The notes: generated by a model not told the origin, from the sequence alone. Counted from the first letter of the stretch, positions 1-11,306 are shown. The stretch is 64,000 bases of DNA from Shimia sp. SK013 (GCF_001292625.1 NZ_LAJH01000017.1:43142-107141), one strand, 5' to 3'. A program made the numbers and translations.

Positions 1-1
1 C

Positions 2-312
2 TTTCACCGCTTCACACCAACAACTTTGGCATCAGAAGCCGAACTGCGCGCGGAGCTCGCCAACATCCGCGCGCGCGGATATGGGTTTGACCGCGAAGAA
101 CACGAACCCGGCATCGTCTGCGTGGCGGTGCCAATCCTGACCAAAAACGGCCGCCCCCTTGGCGCGCTCTCGGTCACCGGCCCCACAAGCCGGACCTCAT
201 TGGAACAACTCGAAGACTGGGCGCCCCGTGTGATCGACACCGCGACCCGCATTGGTCGCGAAGCGCAGGCTTGGCGGTTCCCAGAAACACGACAACAAAA
301 GGTGATGAACCC

Positions 313-316
<4 letters not shown>
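2..316 (+). CDS. IclR-family transcriptional regulator, C-terminal part (5' end outside window)
   Basis: The reading frame is open from the left edge and ends at a TGA overlapping the next gene's start (ATGA). The visible ~104 residues fit the end of an IclR ligand-binding domain: the pattern 'RARGYGFDREEHEPGIVCVAVPI' (shown as key words RGYGFDREEH and GIVCVAVPI), then a G-A-L-S-V-T-G strand, and a closing helix with VIDTATRIGRE. The N-terminal winged helix is not in the window. The overlap with a carbohydrate-type ABC ATPase suggests that it controls the transport operon it belongs to. The ligand is unknown. Identification as IclR is firm; the role is inferred from context. Confidence 0.85.
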
Positions 317-1371
<1,055 letters not shown>

Positions 1372-1480
1372 CGCCTGTGTGCATTTGCGGCGTCAGTCCG
1401 CCCAAAAGATCGCGGTTTTGATCACACCACGATCCTGGGCAATCACACATCGGATCCGATAAGGAAGTCGCTACAAAAAA

Positions 1481-1501
1481 GGCCCGTCAGATCGGCGGGC
1501 C
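1481..1501 (-). terminator. Hairpin with T-run in minus orientation
   Basis: GGCCCG and CGGGCC form a perfect 6-bp stem around a 9-nt loop. On the minus strand the hairpin is followed by six T. It lies about 110 bp after the ABC ATPase gene, but the T-run faces the other way. It may stop antisense transcription or act in both directions. The rest of 1372-1799 holds no gene I can support. Confidence 0.45.
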
Positions 1502-1799
1502 TTGGCACTTATATACGCTTGGGGCGGCACGATCCGGGTCAAGTGCCCTTAACCCAAAGTGCCTTGGCGGCACGGTCTGCGTGCAGCCCGAAACACCGGC
1601 AAATGTCCCCTTTTTCCACATAATTTACTTCGACCCAATCGCGCCGCGACATGCGTGCCCACGCCCGCCATCCCGCGCCACACCATCGCAAATCAGTTGA
1701 CGTAAGGGGAAGAAAATCGCAACCTAAAGTAGAAGTATTTGGCGTTAAGACACTACCCCCCTTTTTATTGCACTCCATTTTCAAGAAAGTAGGCCCCTT

Positions 1800-2180
1800 A
1801 TGTCCGGCGATATGCAATTCCATTGTACGATTGTGAACAGCACCAACGGAACGATGACCTTGGTAGGCTCCCCTTCTGCCTCCTCTGGTCACGCTGCCAC
1901 CGCACCGACAACCATCGCCAAGGGCGCCACAGCCAAATTTTCGGCCCTTGGAACCGACGGCACTATGACGGGGGCCGTGGGTAGCTTTGAATACACCCTT
2001 GATGATGCAAGCATCTGGAAATTCACATACGACATCCCGTATTCGGGAAGCAACTCTGGCAGCGTCGGATACGTCAAAGGCGGAAGCGCCGGGTCGTGGA
2101 CCGTGACAAACTCTCCCGCGAGTTTCCCAAGCGGCGATTCCGTGAGTGTGACAACAACATTTACCGGGCCCAACAACTGA
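1800..2180 (+). CDS. Aegerolysin-like small protein
   Basis: A 126-residue acidic, beta-rich protein without a signal peptide. After a short start (MSGDMQFHCTI) it shows what I recognise of the aegerolysin / crystal-protein ET79 fold: an N-x-T/S-N strand opening, a G-H-A-A-T-A-P-T-T-I central turn, AxFSALGTDG, a GAVGSFEYTL strand, and the hallmark F-x-Y-D-I-P-Y-S-G-S-N-S loop near residue 80. Aegerolysins bind lipids and often act with a larger partner protein in membrane attack. The next gene on the same strand is a giant SpvB/RHS protein, so the two may work together. The G+C is lower upstream of the gene, which hints at transfer. The family call is by pattern only; the lipid target is unknown. 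Confidence 0.6.
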   Translation: MSGDMQFHCTIVNSTNGTMTLVGSPSASSGHAATAPTTIAKGATAKFSALGTDGTMTGAVGSFEYTLDDASIWKFTYDIPYSGSNSGSVGYVKGGSAGSWTVTNSPASFPSGDSVSVTTTFTGPNN

Positions 2181-2427
2181 TCCGACCGATCTATCCCGAC
2201 GCTCCGCTGAATGACAGGCGCGTCGGGGTCCCACAGGCCGGATCGCTTGACCCGTGCCATGATCCCGCCAACCGCGGCCAGCCATCATTCTGGCGAACCG
2301 TTATGACCGACGCGGCGCTGTCTGGGACTTGAATCTTGACGCGCGGCTTACGTCCGCCTCCCTGCTCGGCACACGACCAAGCGGTCCGTTTGCCTGCAAT
2401 TGAATGCTGCGAAAAAGGAATTCAAAC
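2181..2427. other. Non-coding spacer between aegerolysin-like and RHS genes
   Basis: A spacer of about 250 bp with no gene I can support and no strong terminator hairpin. The two flanking genes point the same way and could be co-transcribed, but the length also allows a separate promoter. Confidence 0.4.
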
Positions 2428-5400
2428 ATGGTATATGTGATCCGCCCTGTTGGCGCCCAACCAGACCAATCCGAATTTGCCCGTTCAAGCAAAGGGTGTG
2501 CAAGCAAAGCGTGTGCGGCCAGTAAAACTCCAACACCGGCCAGCTCAAACGCTTGGCGCCTTGGCGCGCTCACTGGGGCCTTGGTGATGCTATTCGTCGC
2601 TGCGGGCGGCCCTTCGATGTCCCAAAACGCGGAAACCGCCACAGAAACCGTGGTGCCCGGAAGCCTCGCAGGCAAGGCGACTGTCGATCAGAACGGGGCG
2701 TTTTCATATTCCATCCCCATCAAAATGCCACCGGGGATCAACAAACTTCATCCAAACCTGAACCTGACTTACAACAGCCAATCCGGCAACGATTTGTTGG
2801 GGGTGGGCTGGAACCTGTCCGGGCTCGCGCTGATCAAACGGACCGGTCAGATCATTGCCATTGATGGCATGTCCACGCCGGTGAAATACGATCAGACAAA
2901 CGACCGGTTTGCGTATCAGGGGCGACGCCTGATCAACACCAGCGGCGTGTATGGCGCCGCCGGCACAACCTATCGTACGGAACTGGATACCTGGAGCAAA
3001 GTGACCTCAAACGGTGTCGCGGGTTCGGGGCCGGAATCGTTCACGGTGATCACCAAAGAAGGCCACGTCATGGACTTCGGCGGCTCAGCTGACAGCCGGG
3101 CCACGGCTGTCGGCCAGCCAGACGTCCGCGTCTGGCGTCTCAATCAGGTGACTGACCTGAACGGCAACTCCATGACCGTGACTTATACCCAGACCCCGGT
3201 CCAGGGTGGGACCTACACAGGGCGGGTGTATCCTGCTCAAATCGCCTATACCGCAAATTCCGGACAAGGCGTCGCGGCCAACCGTTTTGTAAAATTCGCC
3301 TATACGGCGCGACCGGATGTGATGACACATTTTCAAGCCGGTCATGTGGTCGAGGAACCTGTTTTGCTGACCGAAGTTCAGACCTTTGTCGGGGACACAA
3401 TGGTCAGCGCCTACCAGATGTCTTACGACACTTCGCCCACGACCGGACGGTCCAGAGTGACTGCGATCCAGCGCACCGCGATCGGGCAATCTCTGCCGTC
3501 GACAGCGTTCGCTTGGCAAAACGGCGGAATTGCCCCTGCCACACAAGGAGGATTTGACGCGGCGGCTGACTGGAACAATGTGTTTACCGAAAGAAATCCG
3601 AACTTTCCCTATACTCTGGCGGATGTGAACGGCGATGGCATTCTGGATCTTGTCGCCTTTCAAAACGGCGTGCAGGTCGCAAAGGGGACGACATCGGGGT
3701 TTGGCGCGCTTGCTGCCTGGAGTGACCAATTCAGCCTCGAAAGCACGCCATCCTGGCAACCGGACATGCGCCGTCGGCTGGCGGATGTGAACGGCGACGG
3801 CCTAAGCGATATCGTCGGGTTCAACGAGCTTGGAACCGTCGTCGCGCTGTCCACCGGATCAGGTTTTGCCGCACCACAGACCTTTGACAACATCTTTGCG
3901 ATTTCCACAGGCTGGAACGCCCAAACCGACATTTATCTTGGTGACGTCAACGGCGATCACCACACCGACATCGTGGGCTATAAGGACGACGTTGTCTGGG
4001 TGGCACTAAGCGGCGCCAACAGTGGCGCGGCATGGTCTGGATTCCCTGCCACCGCCGCAAGTTGGAGTACAGACTTCACCAACGCAGACCCGCTGGTTCT
4101 GGCCGACCTTGACGGCGACGGACGCTCCGATGTTCTCGGCTTTGATGGGGCTTCGATGACTGCGGCCTTATCGACATCCACCTCCTTTGACAAAACCGGA
4201 TTTGACCAGACGCTCGCAGTTCCTCAACCTTGGGACAACACCACACCTCGGATGATTTCGGACGTGAACGGCGATGGTTTGGCTGACATCGTCACCCTCA
4301 CAGCCGCGGCGCAACAGATCGAAGTCGCCCTGTCAAACGGCGCCGGATTTGAGACTTTTGCAAGCTGGACGCCAAGCACGGCCATAAACTGGACCAACAC
4401 TCCTGTGATGATGGCGGACGTGAACGGCGATGGTATGGCCGACGTTGTCGCGATCACCGGTCCAAGCATCAACATCGCGACCTCCACTGGTCGGAGTTTC
4501 ACAATGGCAACGTGGGACCAGACCACGTTGCCTGAACTGGCTTTGGATGCCGGCGGCACGCCAAGTGAAACAACCCGTTTTATGGCCGACATGAATTCCG
4601 ACGGCATGGCCGACCTGATCGCCTTTGGGAATGCGTGGACCAAAGTGGGTCTGACCGCAGGGGTGAACCCGGACCGCATCACCGGTTTCACCAAATCCAC
4701 AGGTGCCGTTGGAACCGTGGCATATGCGCCTTTGTCCGATGCGACGGTTTATTCACAAAATTCCAAGTCTGCGCTGGCCCATTTTCAGAACTACCCGCCT
4801 CTCATTCAATCGGGAAGCCTGCCAAATTACCGTTCAAGGGCAAATCTGGGCGGGTCTTACTATGTGACGAAATCCTACTCTGTGGCCAACGATCCAAATG
4901 CGACTGACAGCACATTCAGCTATCCCTATGAAAAAACGTATTCGGACGCCGTTATGAACCTGCAAGGTCGCGGCTGGATGGGATTTCAGACCGTCGACAC
5001 CGCGGATAAAAACGCGGGCCGCGAAACCACGATGACTTACAACCAAACATGGCCCTTAACCGGAAAACTGGCATCGGTGACTCTTGCCGCGCCGGCCAAT
5101 ACGGATCCGTCATTTCCTGCGGGCGGTACGGTGTCGGCGCATTACACGACGTACGACCCCGTCAAAACATCCGCAGGCGTCGATCCAAATCAGGTGATTT
5201 ACGATCCACAAAAAGTGGCGACCCGAACCGATCAATACGACAACGGCGCATATGTCTCGTCTCTTGGCCACACGTTCACCTATGACGATTTTGGCAATGT
5301 GGCTGTGTCCGCCAAGCTTGGTTTGGTAACAAAAGCGGCCCCCACAACGCCCAGCGCCGACACCGTATATGAGCTGCATGAGTACGCAAACGATGCCGCA

Positions 5401-8400
5401 ACCTGGCGGCTTGGCTATCCGGTGCATCACAAAGTCAGCGCCACCAACGATCTGACCCAGATTGCAACGTTTCAAACAGGTGACATCAGCCTGATAATCC
5501 GCGGATATGACGCAGCCATGAACCTGACGTCAAAGGCGCACTGGGATGACTCCAACGCAGGCACCTTGTCATACGCCTACACCTACGATCCATTTGGCAA
5601 TCAAATCACCAAATCCCTGCCCTCCAAGGCCACTTTTTCGACCACCTATGACTCCGTTTATCATACGTATCCTGACACGCGGACCAGCCCTCCGAACGAG
5701 GCGGGCACATCGCTGACTTGGAATTACGGATATGACCCCCGATTTGGCCTGAACTCGGTCACTATCCAACCCAACCAGCAGCCCAAAATCACCTGCTATG
5801 ACGGTTTTGGCCGCAAAATGGCGACACAGGGCCCTGCGCCGAACGCTCAGACACCCGTTGTCTTTGATCAGCCCTGCTTCTCCGCGCTCGACACAATTGG
5901 CCCAGATGTGGCGCCAAAAGACGTGGTTAACCTCACGACCACCAGCTTTCAGTTGGAAAACAATGTTCCGGTGCAGCAGATAACCCATGTCACCGGTTGG
6001 CCAACCGGTGCCGCGCCGACGTCTTTTTGGGACAAGCATTATTCAGACGGGCTTGGTCGACATTATAAAACAATACGCCAGGACCCAGAAAAAGCGGAGA
6101 AGACCCTCCGGCTCCTGACCTTTGACTCCAAACACAAAGTTCTGACTTCTGCTGCCCCGTTTTACCCTGCCGACGCACCGGTTTTCGCCACCAACGTTTA
6201 CGACTCCCAAAGCCGGATACTTAGCGCAACCGCGCCGACAGGTCAGGATGGCACCGCAACAACTTTGACCACATACGACTACAGCGAAACGGCGACGGGT
6301 CAGGTTGTCACCAAGGTTCAGGCGGCAAACCAGTCTTACAAATACACCAAGGCCGAGACTTACAGATACGCCGCCAACAAAAGATTCCTCAGCCAGTTGG
6401 TGATCCCTGAGGACAACAACGCAACCACCACCTACGAAAGTGATCTCCTCGGACGGCTGACCACCCTCACCCAGCCGGCTGCCGGCACGGCACAGGTTTA
6501 CACCTTTGCGCGCGATTCACTTGGTAGAATATCGAAAAAGACGCACCCTGATCGCGGTGCCTTTTCCTACCAACACGACAAATTGACGGGCTATTTGGAT
6601 ACGATTTCACAGGCCAACGGCACGGTGACATTGACCCACGACCAACTTGGCCGTGTTCTGTCCCGCGCCTACCCCGATGGCACGCAAATCAGCTACACCT
6701 ATGACGCGGGAACATTTGGTCAGGGCAATCTGACCACCGCGCAGGTATCTTCTGGCACAACAGCGGAGTCCACTTATGGGTTTGGCTACGACGCCTACCA
6801 GCGCAAACAACAGATATCCCTGACGGTGAACGGCCAACCAAATCCCTTCGTGACCCAAAAGACATACACCCCCCAAGGCAGACTGATCTCGCAGACCAAT
6901 CCGGATCAAAGCACCATCAGCAACGGGTTTGACATGGACCGCCATGTCACAGTGGGGCTTGATGGGGAAACTTATGCGACCTTCAGCGAATTTACGGCGC
7001 TCGGGCCACCACAGCGGACCGTTTTTGGCAATAACGTCACCGATACCCGCGCGTATTCTCCGGTTGGGGACATCAACAGCATCGCCATAACCGACCCAAA
7101 ACCGGCAACGCTGTTTTCCCAGACCTACTCTTGGGACAATCTCAGCAATCTGGCCAGTGTCTCTGGCGCCCCACAACGCACGTTGTCCTATGCCAACCAG
7201 CGTTTGACCGGCGTTACAGACAGCGCCACGGGCACCGATTTCACCTTCGGTTATGACACTGCCGGAAACCTGACCCAAGGCTCAGGCGTGACCTTCACCT
7301 ATGACGGAAACAAAGTGACCGCAGGCACCGAGAACGGCAGTCAGGTGTATTCAGCCGTCTATGACTCTATGGGCAATCTGACTGGCGTGGACCGCGCAGA
7401 TGAAAGTTGGACGTTCACCTATAACGGCCGCAACCGAATGATCTCCGCCCAGAAAAAGGGCGCCACCGCGAACAGCAAATACATCTACGACTATCGTGGT
7501 CGACGCCTTGCCAAATATCAGGCGGACGGAACCGTGTCGCTCTACCCCTCCAGCACATACCAAGAGTTCCAAAACGGCGGCAACACTCTTAAAAACCGTC
7601 TGCTTGTCGGGCCAAATGGTCCGCTGGCGCAATCGGCGACAGGTCAGGATATTTCCGGCGGCACCGGAATTCCTTCGACGGCGGAGTCACCGTTGTTTTT
7701 GCACAATGATTATCAATATAGCGTGGTCTTAACCACGAACGAGGACAGCGCGAAGGTCACGACCTACGACTACCAACCCTTTGGGCAGGTCACGGCAGCG
7801 GGTCCCGACACCGCGGTTTTCAAATATACGGGCAAGGAATTGGACGCCGAAACAGGTCTCTACTATTTTGACGCGCGCTATTATGATCCTGCAACAACAC
7901 GATTTATGCGCGCCGACAGCCGATTTGGCGGCTCGCCGGTCCAAGCCGACTCTGCCAATTCCTACGCCTTCGTTTTCAACAACCCATCCTCGGGCCGCGA
8001 TCCGGATGGACATGCCGGACTTAAACTGGCCGGTTGTGTGGGCTCTGCCATCTCCCTGATCGGCGCCACCTCAGCTGGAGTGGTCAGCGACACCGAGGCA
8101 AAGGACCCGCCGTCAGTGGGGACCTACACCTCGCAAGGCGTTTCCCTTTTGGGCGGCGCAATCGGAACCGGAATTGCCTGCAAACTGGCCTATGACGCGG
8201 CCTATCCGGCCGCTCAGGTAGCGCCAGAAGCAGCTGGTGCCGGTGCCGCCGCCGGTGCCGGTGCCCCCGAGGCAGGCGCAGCAGTTGCTGGCGCACAAGC
8301 GGCTGACCCTCTTTTGCCAGCACAGGCCGCGGCCGATTATGGCGCAATGGGTGGTGCGGACGCCGTTGCCGGTTCCGCAGCCGACTCGGTTCCGGTTCTC

Positions 8401-8733
8401 TCTCAAGCCGCGTCCAGTCAGGCTTTGGGTGCCGCAGAAGAGGCGGGCGGTCTAGACGCCGCCAGTGCAAGTGGAAGCGGAAACGTAGCCAGCTCAAGTC
8501 TGGTTCCGGCGGAGTCCGCGGTGCTCGGCGCATCCGAGGCCGCCGCCCCCACCGCTCAGCTTGTGCCTGAAATTGCCAGTTCTCCTGTTGCCGTCAGCAC
8601 CGCTGCGGAGGTCGTGGGCGGATCATCAGAAGATACCGCAATCAGCGTCGCTGCCACAATCGTTGAGGACGCGCTGATCGAGGAGGCTTTGACAGATGCC
8701 TTGATCGTGGCCTTTTCGCCCGTGGGACTTTGA
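2428..8733 (+). CDS. Giant SpvB / FG-GAP / RHS-repeat protein (Tc-toxin-like)
   Basis: A 2101-residue protein. I chose the ATG preceded by AAGGAA at 8-bp spacing; an ATG 24 bp upstream lacks a good site. Order of parts: a long basic leader and one hydrophobic segment (about residues 44-60), suggesting export or membrane anchoring; an SpvB-like N-terminal domain (75-330) with GAFSYSIPI and LLGVGWNLSG; seven calcium-loop FG-GAP/VCBS repeats (about 399-730) of the form DVNGDGxxD; many YD/RHS repeats (about 940-1750); the RHS core FKYTGKELDAETGLYYFDARYYDP near 1795 (key words YTGKELD, YYFDARYYDP); and a 230-residue Ala/Gly-rich tail with no domain I recognise. In Tc toxins and polymorphic toxins this core shells and autocleaves a C-terminal payload. 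Here the tail looks low-complexity rather than enzymatic, and no immunity gene follows. Confidence 0.88.
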   Translation: MVYVIRPVGAQPDQSEFARSSKGCASKACAASKTPTPASSNAWRLGALTGALVMLFVAAGGPSMSQNAETATETVVPGSLAGKATVDQNGAFSYSIPIKMPPGINKLHPNLNLTYNSQSGNDLLGVGWNLSGLALIKRTGQIIAIDGMSTPVKYDQTNDRFAYQGRRLINTSGVYGAAGTTYRTELDTWSKVTSNGVAGSGPESFTVITKEGHVMDFGGSADSRATAVGQPDVRVWRLNQVTDLNGNSMTVTYTQTPVQGGTYTGRVYPAQIAYTANSGQGVAANRFVKFAYTARPDVMTHFQAGHVVEEPVLLTEVQTFVGDTMVSAYQMSYDTSPTTGRSRVTAIQRTAIGQSLPSTAFAWQNGGIAPATQGGFDAAADWNNVFTERNPNFPYTLADVNGDGILDLVAFQNGVQVAKGTTSGFGALAAWSDQFSLESTPSWQPDMRRRLADVNGDGLSDIVGFNELGTVVALSTGSGFAAPQTFDNIFAISTGWNAQTDIYLGDVNGDHHTDIVGYKDDVVWVALSGANSGAAWSGFPATAASWSTDFTNADPLVLADLDGDGRSDVLGFDGASMTAALSTSTSFDKTGFDQTLAVPQPWDNTTPRMISDVNGDGLADIVTLTAAAQQIEVALSNGAGFETFASWTPSTAINWTNTPVMMADVNGDGMADVVAITGPSINIATSTGRSFTMATWDQTTLPELALDAGGTPSETTRFMADMNSDGMADLIAFGNAWTKVGLTAGVNPDRITGFTKSTGAVGTVAYAPLSDATVYSQNSKSALAHFQNYPPLIQSGSLPNYRSRANLGGSYYVTKSYSVANDPNATDSTFSYPYEKTYSDAVMNLQGRGWMGFQTVDTADKNAGRETTMTYNQTWPLTGKLASVTLAAPANTDPSFPAGGTVSAHYTTYDPVKTSAGVDPNQVIYDPQKVATRTDQYDNGAYVSSLGHTFTYDDFGNVAVSAKLGLVTKAAPTTPSADTVYELHEYANDAATWRLGYPVHHKVSATNDLTQIATFQTGDISLIIRGYDAAMNLTSKAHWDDSNAGTLSYAYTYDPFGNQITKSLPSKATFSTTYDSVYHTYPDTRTSPPNEAGTSLTWNYGYDPRFGLNSVTIQPNQQPKITCYDGFGRKMATQGPAPNAQTPVVFDQPCFSALDTIGPDVAPKDVVNLTTTSFQLENNVPVQQITHVTGWPTGAAPTSFWDKHYSDGLGRHYKTIRQDPEKAEKTLRLLTFDSKHKVLTSAAPFYPADAPVFATNVYDSQSRILSATAPTGQDGTATTLTTYDYSETATGQVVTKVQAANQSYKYTKAETYRYAANKRFLSQLVIPEDNNATTTYESDLLGRLTTLTQPAAGTAQVYTFARDSLGRISKKTHPDRGAFSYQHDKLTGYLDTISQANGTVTLTHDQLGRVLSRAYPDGTQISYTYDAGTFGQGNLTTAQVSSGTTAESTYGFGYDAYQRKQQISLTVNGQPNPFVTQKTYTPQGRLISQTNPDQSTISNGFDMDRHVTVGLDGETYATFSEFTALGPPQRTVFGNNVTDTRAYSPVGDINSIAITDPKPATLFSQTYSWDNLSNLASVSGAPQRTLSYANQRLTGVTDSATGTDFTFGYDTAGNLTQGSGVTFTYDGNKVTAGTENGSQVYSAVYDSMGNLTGVDRADESWTFTYNGRNRMISAQKKGATANSKYIYDYRGRRLAKYQADGTVSLYPSSTYQEFQNGGNTLKNRLLVGPNGPLAQSATGQDISGGTGIPSTAESPLFLHNDYQYSVVLTTNEDSAKVTTYDYQPFGQVTAAGPDTAVFKYTGKELDAETGLYYFDARYYDPATTRFMRADSRFGGSPVQADSANSYAFVFNNPSSGRDPDGHAGLKLAGCVGSAISLIGATSAGVVSDTEAKDPPSVGTYTSQGVSLLGGAIGTGIACKLAYDAAYPAAQVAPEAAGAGAAAGAGAPEAGAAVAGAQAADPLLPAQAAADYGAMGGADAVAGSAADSVPVLSQAASSQALGAAEEAGGLDAASASGSGNVASSSLVPAESAVLGASEAAAPTAQLVPEIASSPVAVSTAAEVVGGSSEDTAISVAATIVEDALIEEALTDALIVAFSPVGL

Positions 8734-8818
8734 GGCATCAAAAAATCGCGCGACGCAAAGCCCCCGACGAAACAGAGAGAGGCAAATTGCGCGATCAAGT
8801 TTGCCCCTCGCCGATGTG

Positions 8819-11263
8819 TCACGCCCGCATATTCGCGCCATTTGCATCATAAACCGGCGCGCCCTGCACCTCGGCACGCTTCATCTCGCCAAGGATTTCC
8901 ACCTCCAGTACGGATCCCGCCGCGGCGTGGTCACTGGCGACATAGGCCATCGCCATCGACTTGCCCACGTGATGCGCATAGCCGCCCGAGGTGATGTATC
9001 CCACCGCCGCGTCGCCAAGCATCACCGCCTCATCCAGCGTCACGTCGATCTCTGTGTCGATCACCAAAGTCACCAGTTTACGCGCCACTCCATCGTCGCG
9101 CGCGGCCTCCGTGGCAGCCTTACCGACGAAATCCTTTTTCCAGTTGATAAAAACGTCCATCCCCGCCTCAACCGCATTGAAATCCGGCCGGAACTCCAGA
9201 CCCCACGCGCCCCAACCTTTCTCAAGCCGCAAACTCATCAACGCGCGGTTGCCATACCAACGATAGCCAAGATCGGCACCCGCCTCCTCAATCGCCTCTG
9301 ACAGGCGGATCAAATACTGCGGACGGCAATAAATCTCATAGCCCAACTCGCCCGAGAAACTGATCCGGTTCAGCACCACAGGCACGCCGCCCACATAGGT
9401 CTCGCGACAATCGCGGAACGCCATGCCTTCAGCCGACACATCCTCCCGCGTGATCCGACTCAGAAGCTCCCGCGATTTCGGCCCCGACACAGCAATCCCA
9501 TGCCAGCTTTCGGTCTCGTTGGTGTGGCGCACATCGTCGGGCAAAGTCCTCGCAAAGAACCGCGTATGCGCGTCCTGCATGGCGCCCGACCCGAACAACA
9601 TGAAATGCTCCTCACTCAAACACACCACCGTCAGATCCCCATAAAGCCGCCCCTTTTCCGTCAGCATCGGGGTCAGCGTCATACGCCCGGGCTTGGGAAT
9701 AAATCCCGCCATGGTCTTGTTAAGCCACGCCCGCGCACCCGTCCCACGGATCACATGTTTGGCAAAATTCGCGACCTCGATGCCGCCCACACCTGACCGC
9801 ACCGCAGCACATTCGGCAGCAACATAGTCATGGCTGCGGTTGCGCTCAAACGTCGGGTCTTCATGGGCATCCTCTGGCCCATCCGCGAACCACAACACAT
9901 GCTCCAACCCGAACGATTGCCCCATGCGGCCCCCTTTGGCGAGCAACCGATCATAAAGCGCGGTCGTTTGCTGTTTGCGCCCCTTTGGAAGCGTCTCATT
10001 CGGGAAGGTCATCACAAAGCGGCGCTCATAGTTCTCGGTTGATTTCACCGTACCCCAATCAGGGCTCGCCCAATTGCCAAACCGCGCCACATCCATCGCC
10101 CAGACGTCAATCGACGGCTCCCCGTCAATCATCCACTCCGCCATCGTAAGGCCCACGCCCCCGCCCTGACAGAACCCCGCCATAACGCCCACAGCACACC
10201 AATAATTCGTCATCCCTGGCACCGGCCCGATCATCGGATTGCCATCAGGCCCAAAGGTGAACGGCCCGTTGATCGCGTCTTTGATCCCCGCATTGGCCAA
10301 CGCCGGAATGCGTTCAAACCCAAGCTCCAACCGATCCGCAATATGCTCAAGATTTGGCGGCAACAGCTCATGGCCGAACGTCCACGGCGTACCGTCAACT
10401 TTCCACGGCACCCCGACTGGTTCATAGGTGCCCAACAACATCCCCTCGCGTTCCTGTCGGAAATAGATATTGGCCTCGTAATCAATCCCGCACGGCAGGC
10501 GCGATCCAAAATTGGCGATCTCGTCGATCTTCTCGGTGATCAAATAATGATGCTCCATCGGCTGCACAGGAATGTTCATCCCGCCCATTTTCCCAACCTC
10601 GCGCGCCCACAGACCACCGCAATTCACCACATGCTCGGCATTGATCACCCCTTTGGGCGTGGTCACATCCCACGTCCCATCGGCCCGCTGTTCCGTCTTG
10701 GTCGCAGGCGTGTGGGTGAAATACTGCGCCCCAAACGTGCGCGCCGCTTTTGCAAAGGCATAGGTCGTGCCGGAAGGATCCAGATCGCCGTCCTGATCAT
10801 CCCACAACGCCGCATAGTAATGCTTGGGATCAATCAACGGATGCCGCTCAGCCAATTCCTTGGGGCTGATCCATTCCTGATGCAGCCCCATATAGCGCGC
10901 CTTGGATCGCTCGCGTTTCAGATAATCGTGCCACGTCTTGTTGGACGCCAGATAAAAACCGCCCGTCATATGCAGACCCACGGAATGGCCCGACAACTCT
11001 TCGATCTCTTTATACAGGTCGATGGTATAGCTCTGCAGGCGGCTGATGTTGGGATCGCTGCTGATGGTGTGGATCTGCCCCGCCGCATGCCAGCTGGACC
11101 CGCTGGTCAACTCGTCCCGCTCCAGCAGAACCGCATCTTTCCAGCCAAACTTGGCCAGATGAAACAGTATAGAACATCCAACGACGCCGCCGCCGATGAT
11201 GACCACTTTGGCATGGCTCGGCAGTGGTTTTCCCTGCACGCCCTCTTTGATGACTTCAGGCAT
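8819..11263 (-). CDS. FAD-dependent oxidoreductase / GcvT fusion, dimethylglycine or sarcosine dehydrogenase family
   Basis: An 814-residue enzyme expected to demethylate an N-methylated amine (dimethylglycine or sarcosine type), passing the one-carbon unit to tetrahydrofolate in the cytoplasm. The N-terminal half has the FAD dinucleotide fold VVIIGGGVVGCS near residue 18 and a GSSWHAAGQ segment whose His matches the covalent flavin site of dimethylglycine dehydrogenase. The C-terminal half is a GcvT-like folate-binding domain (LRLEKGWGAWG, DFVGKAA). The start is the ATG with a GAGAGGGG site; the longer frame would run into the neighbouring methyltransferase gene. It shares a strand with that gene, separated by 136 bp holding a 13-bp direct repeat. 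The exact substrate is inferred. Confidence 0.85.
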   Translation of the reverse strand: MPEVIKEGVQGKPLPSHAKVVIIGGGVVGCSILFHLAKFGWKDAVLLERDELTSGSSWHAAGQIHTISSDPNISRLQSYTIDLYKEIEELSGHSVGLHMTGGFYLASNKTWHDYLKRERSKARYMGLHQEWISPKELAERHPLIDPKHYYAALWDDQDGDLDPSGTTYAFAKAARTFGAQYFTHTPATKTEQRADGTWDVTTPKGVINAEHVVNCGGLWAREVGKMGGMNIPVQPMEHHYLITEKIDEIANFGSRLPCGIDYEANIYFRQEREGMLLGTYEPVGVPWKVDGTPWTFGHELLPPNLEHIADRLELGFERIPALANAGIKDAINGPFTFGPDGNPMIGPVPGMTNYWCAVGVMAGFCQGGGVGLTMAEWMIDGEPSIDVWAMDVARFGNWASPDWGTVKSTENYERRFVMTFPNETLPKGRKQQTTALYDRLLAKGGRMGQSFGLEHVLWFADGPEDAHEDPTFERNRSHDYVAAECAAVRSGVGGIEVANFAKHVIRGTGARAWLNKTMAGFIPKPGRMTLTPMLTEKGRLYGDLTVVCLSEEHFMLFGSGAMQDAHTRFFARTLPDDVRHTNETESWHGIAVSGPKSRELLSRITREDVSAEGMAFRDCRETYVGGVPVVLNRISFSGELGYEIYCRPQYLIRLSEAIEEAGADLGYRWYGNRALMSLRLEKGWGAWGLEFRPDFNAVEAGMDVFINWKKDFVGKAATEAARDDGVARKLVTLVIDTEIDVTLDEAVMLGDAAVGYITSGGYAHHVGKSMAMAYVASDHAAAGSVLEVEILGEMKRAEVQGAPVYDANGANMRA

Positions 11264-11306
11264 CTCCGCCCCTCTCGTTTTTACGCTTTGTTCATACTCT
11301 CGCACC

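Noticed and set aside
1539..2288. 249-codon open frame on the minus strand
   Set aside because: Antisense to the aegerolysin-like gene; no pattern, and the plus frame has a plausible fold.
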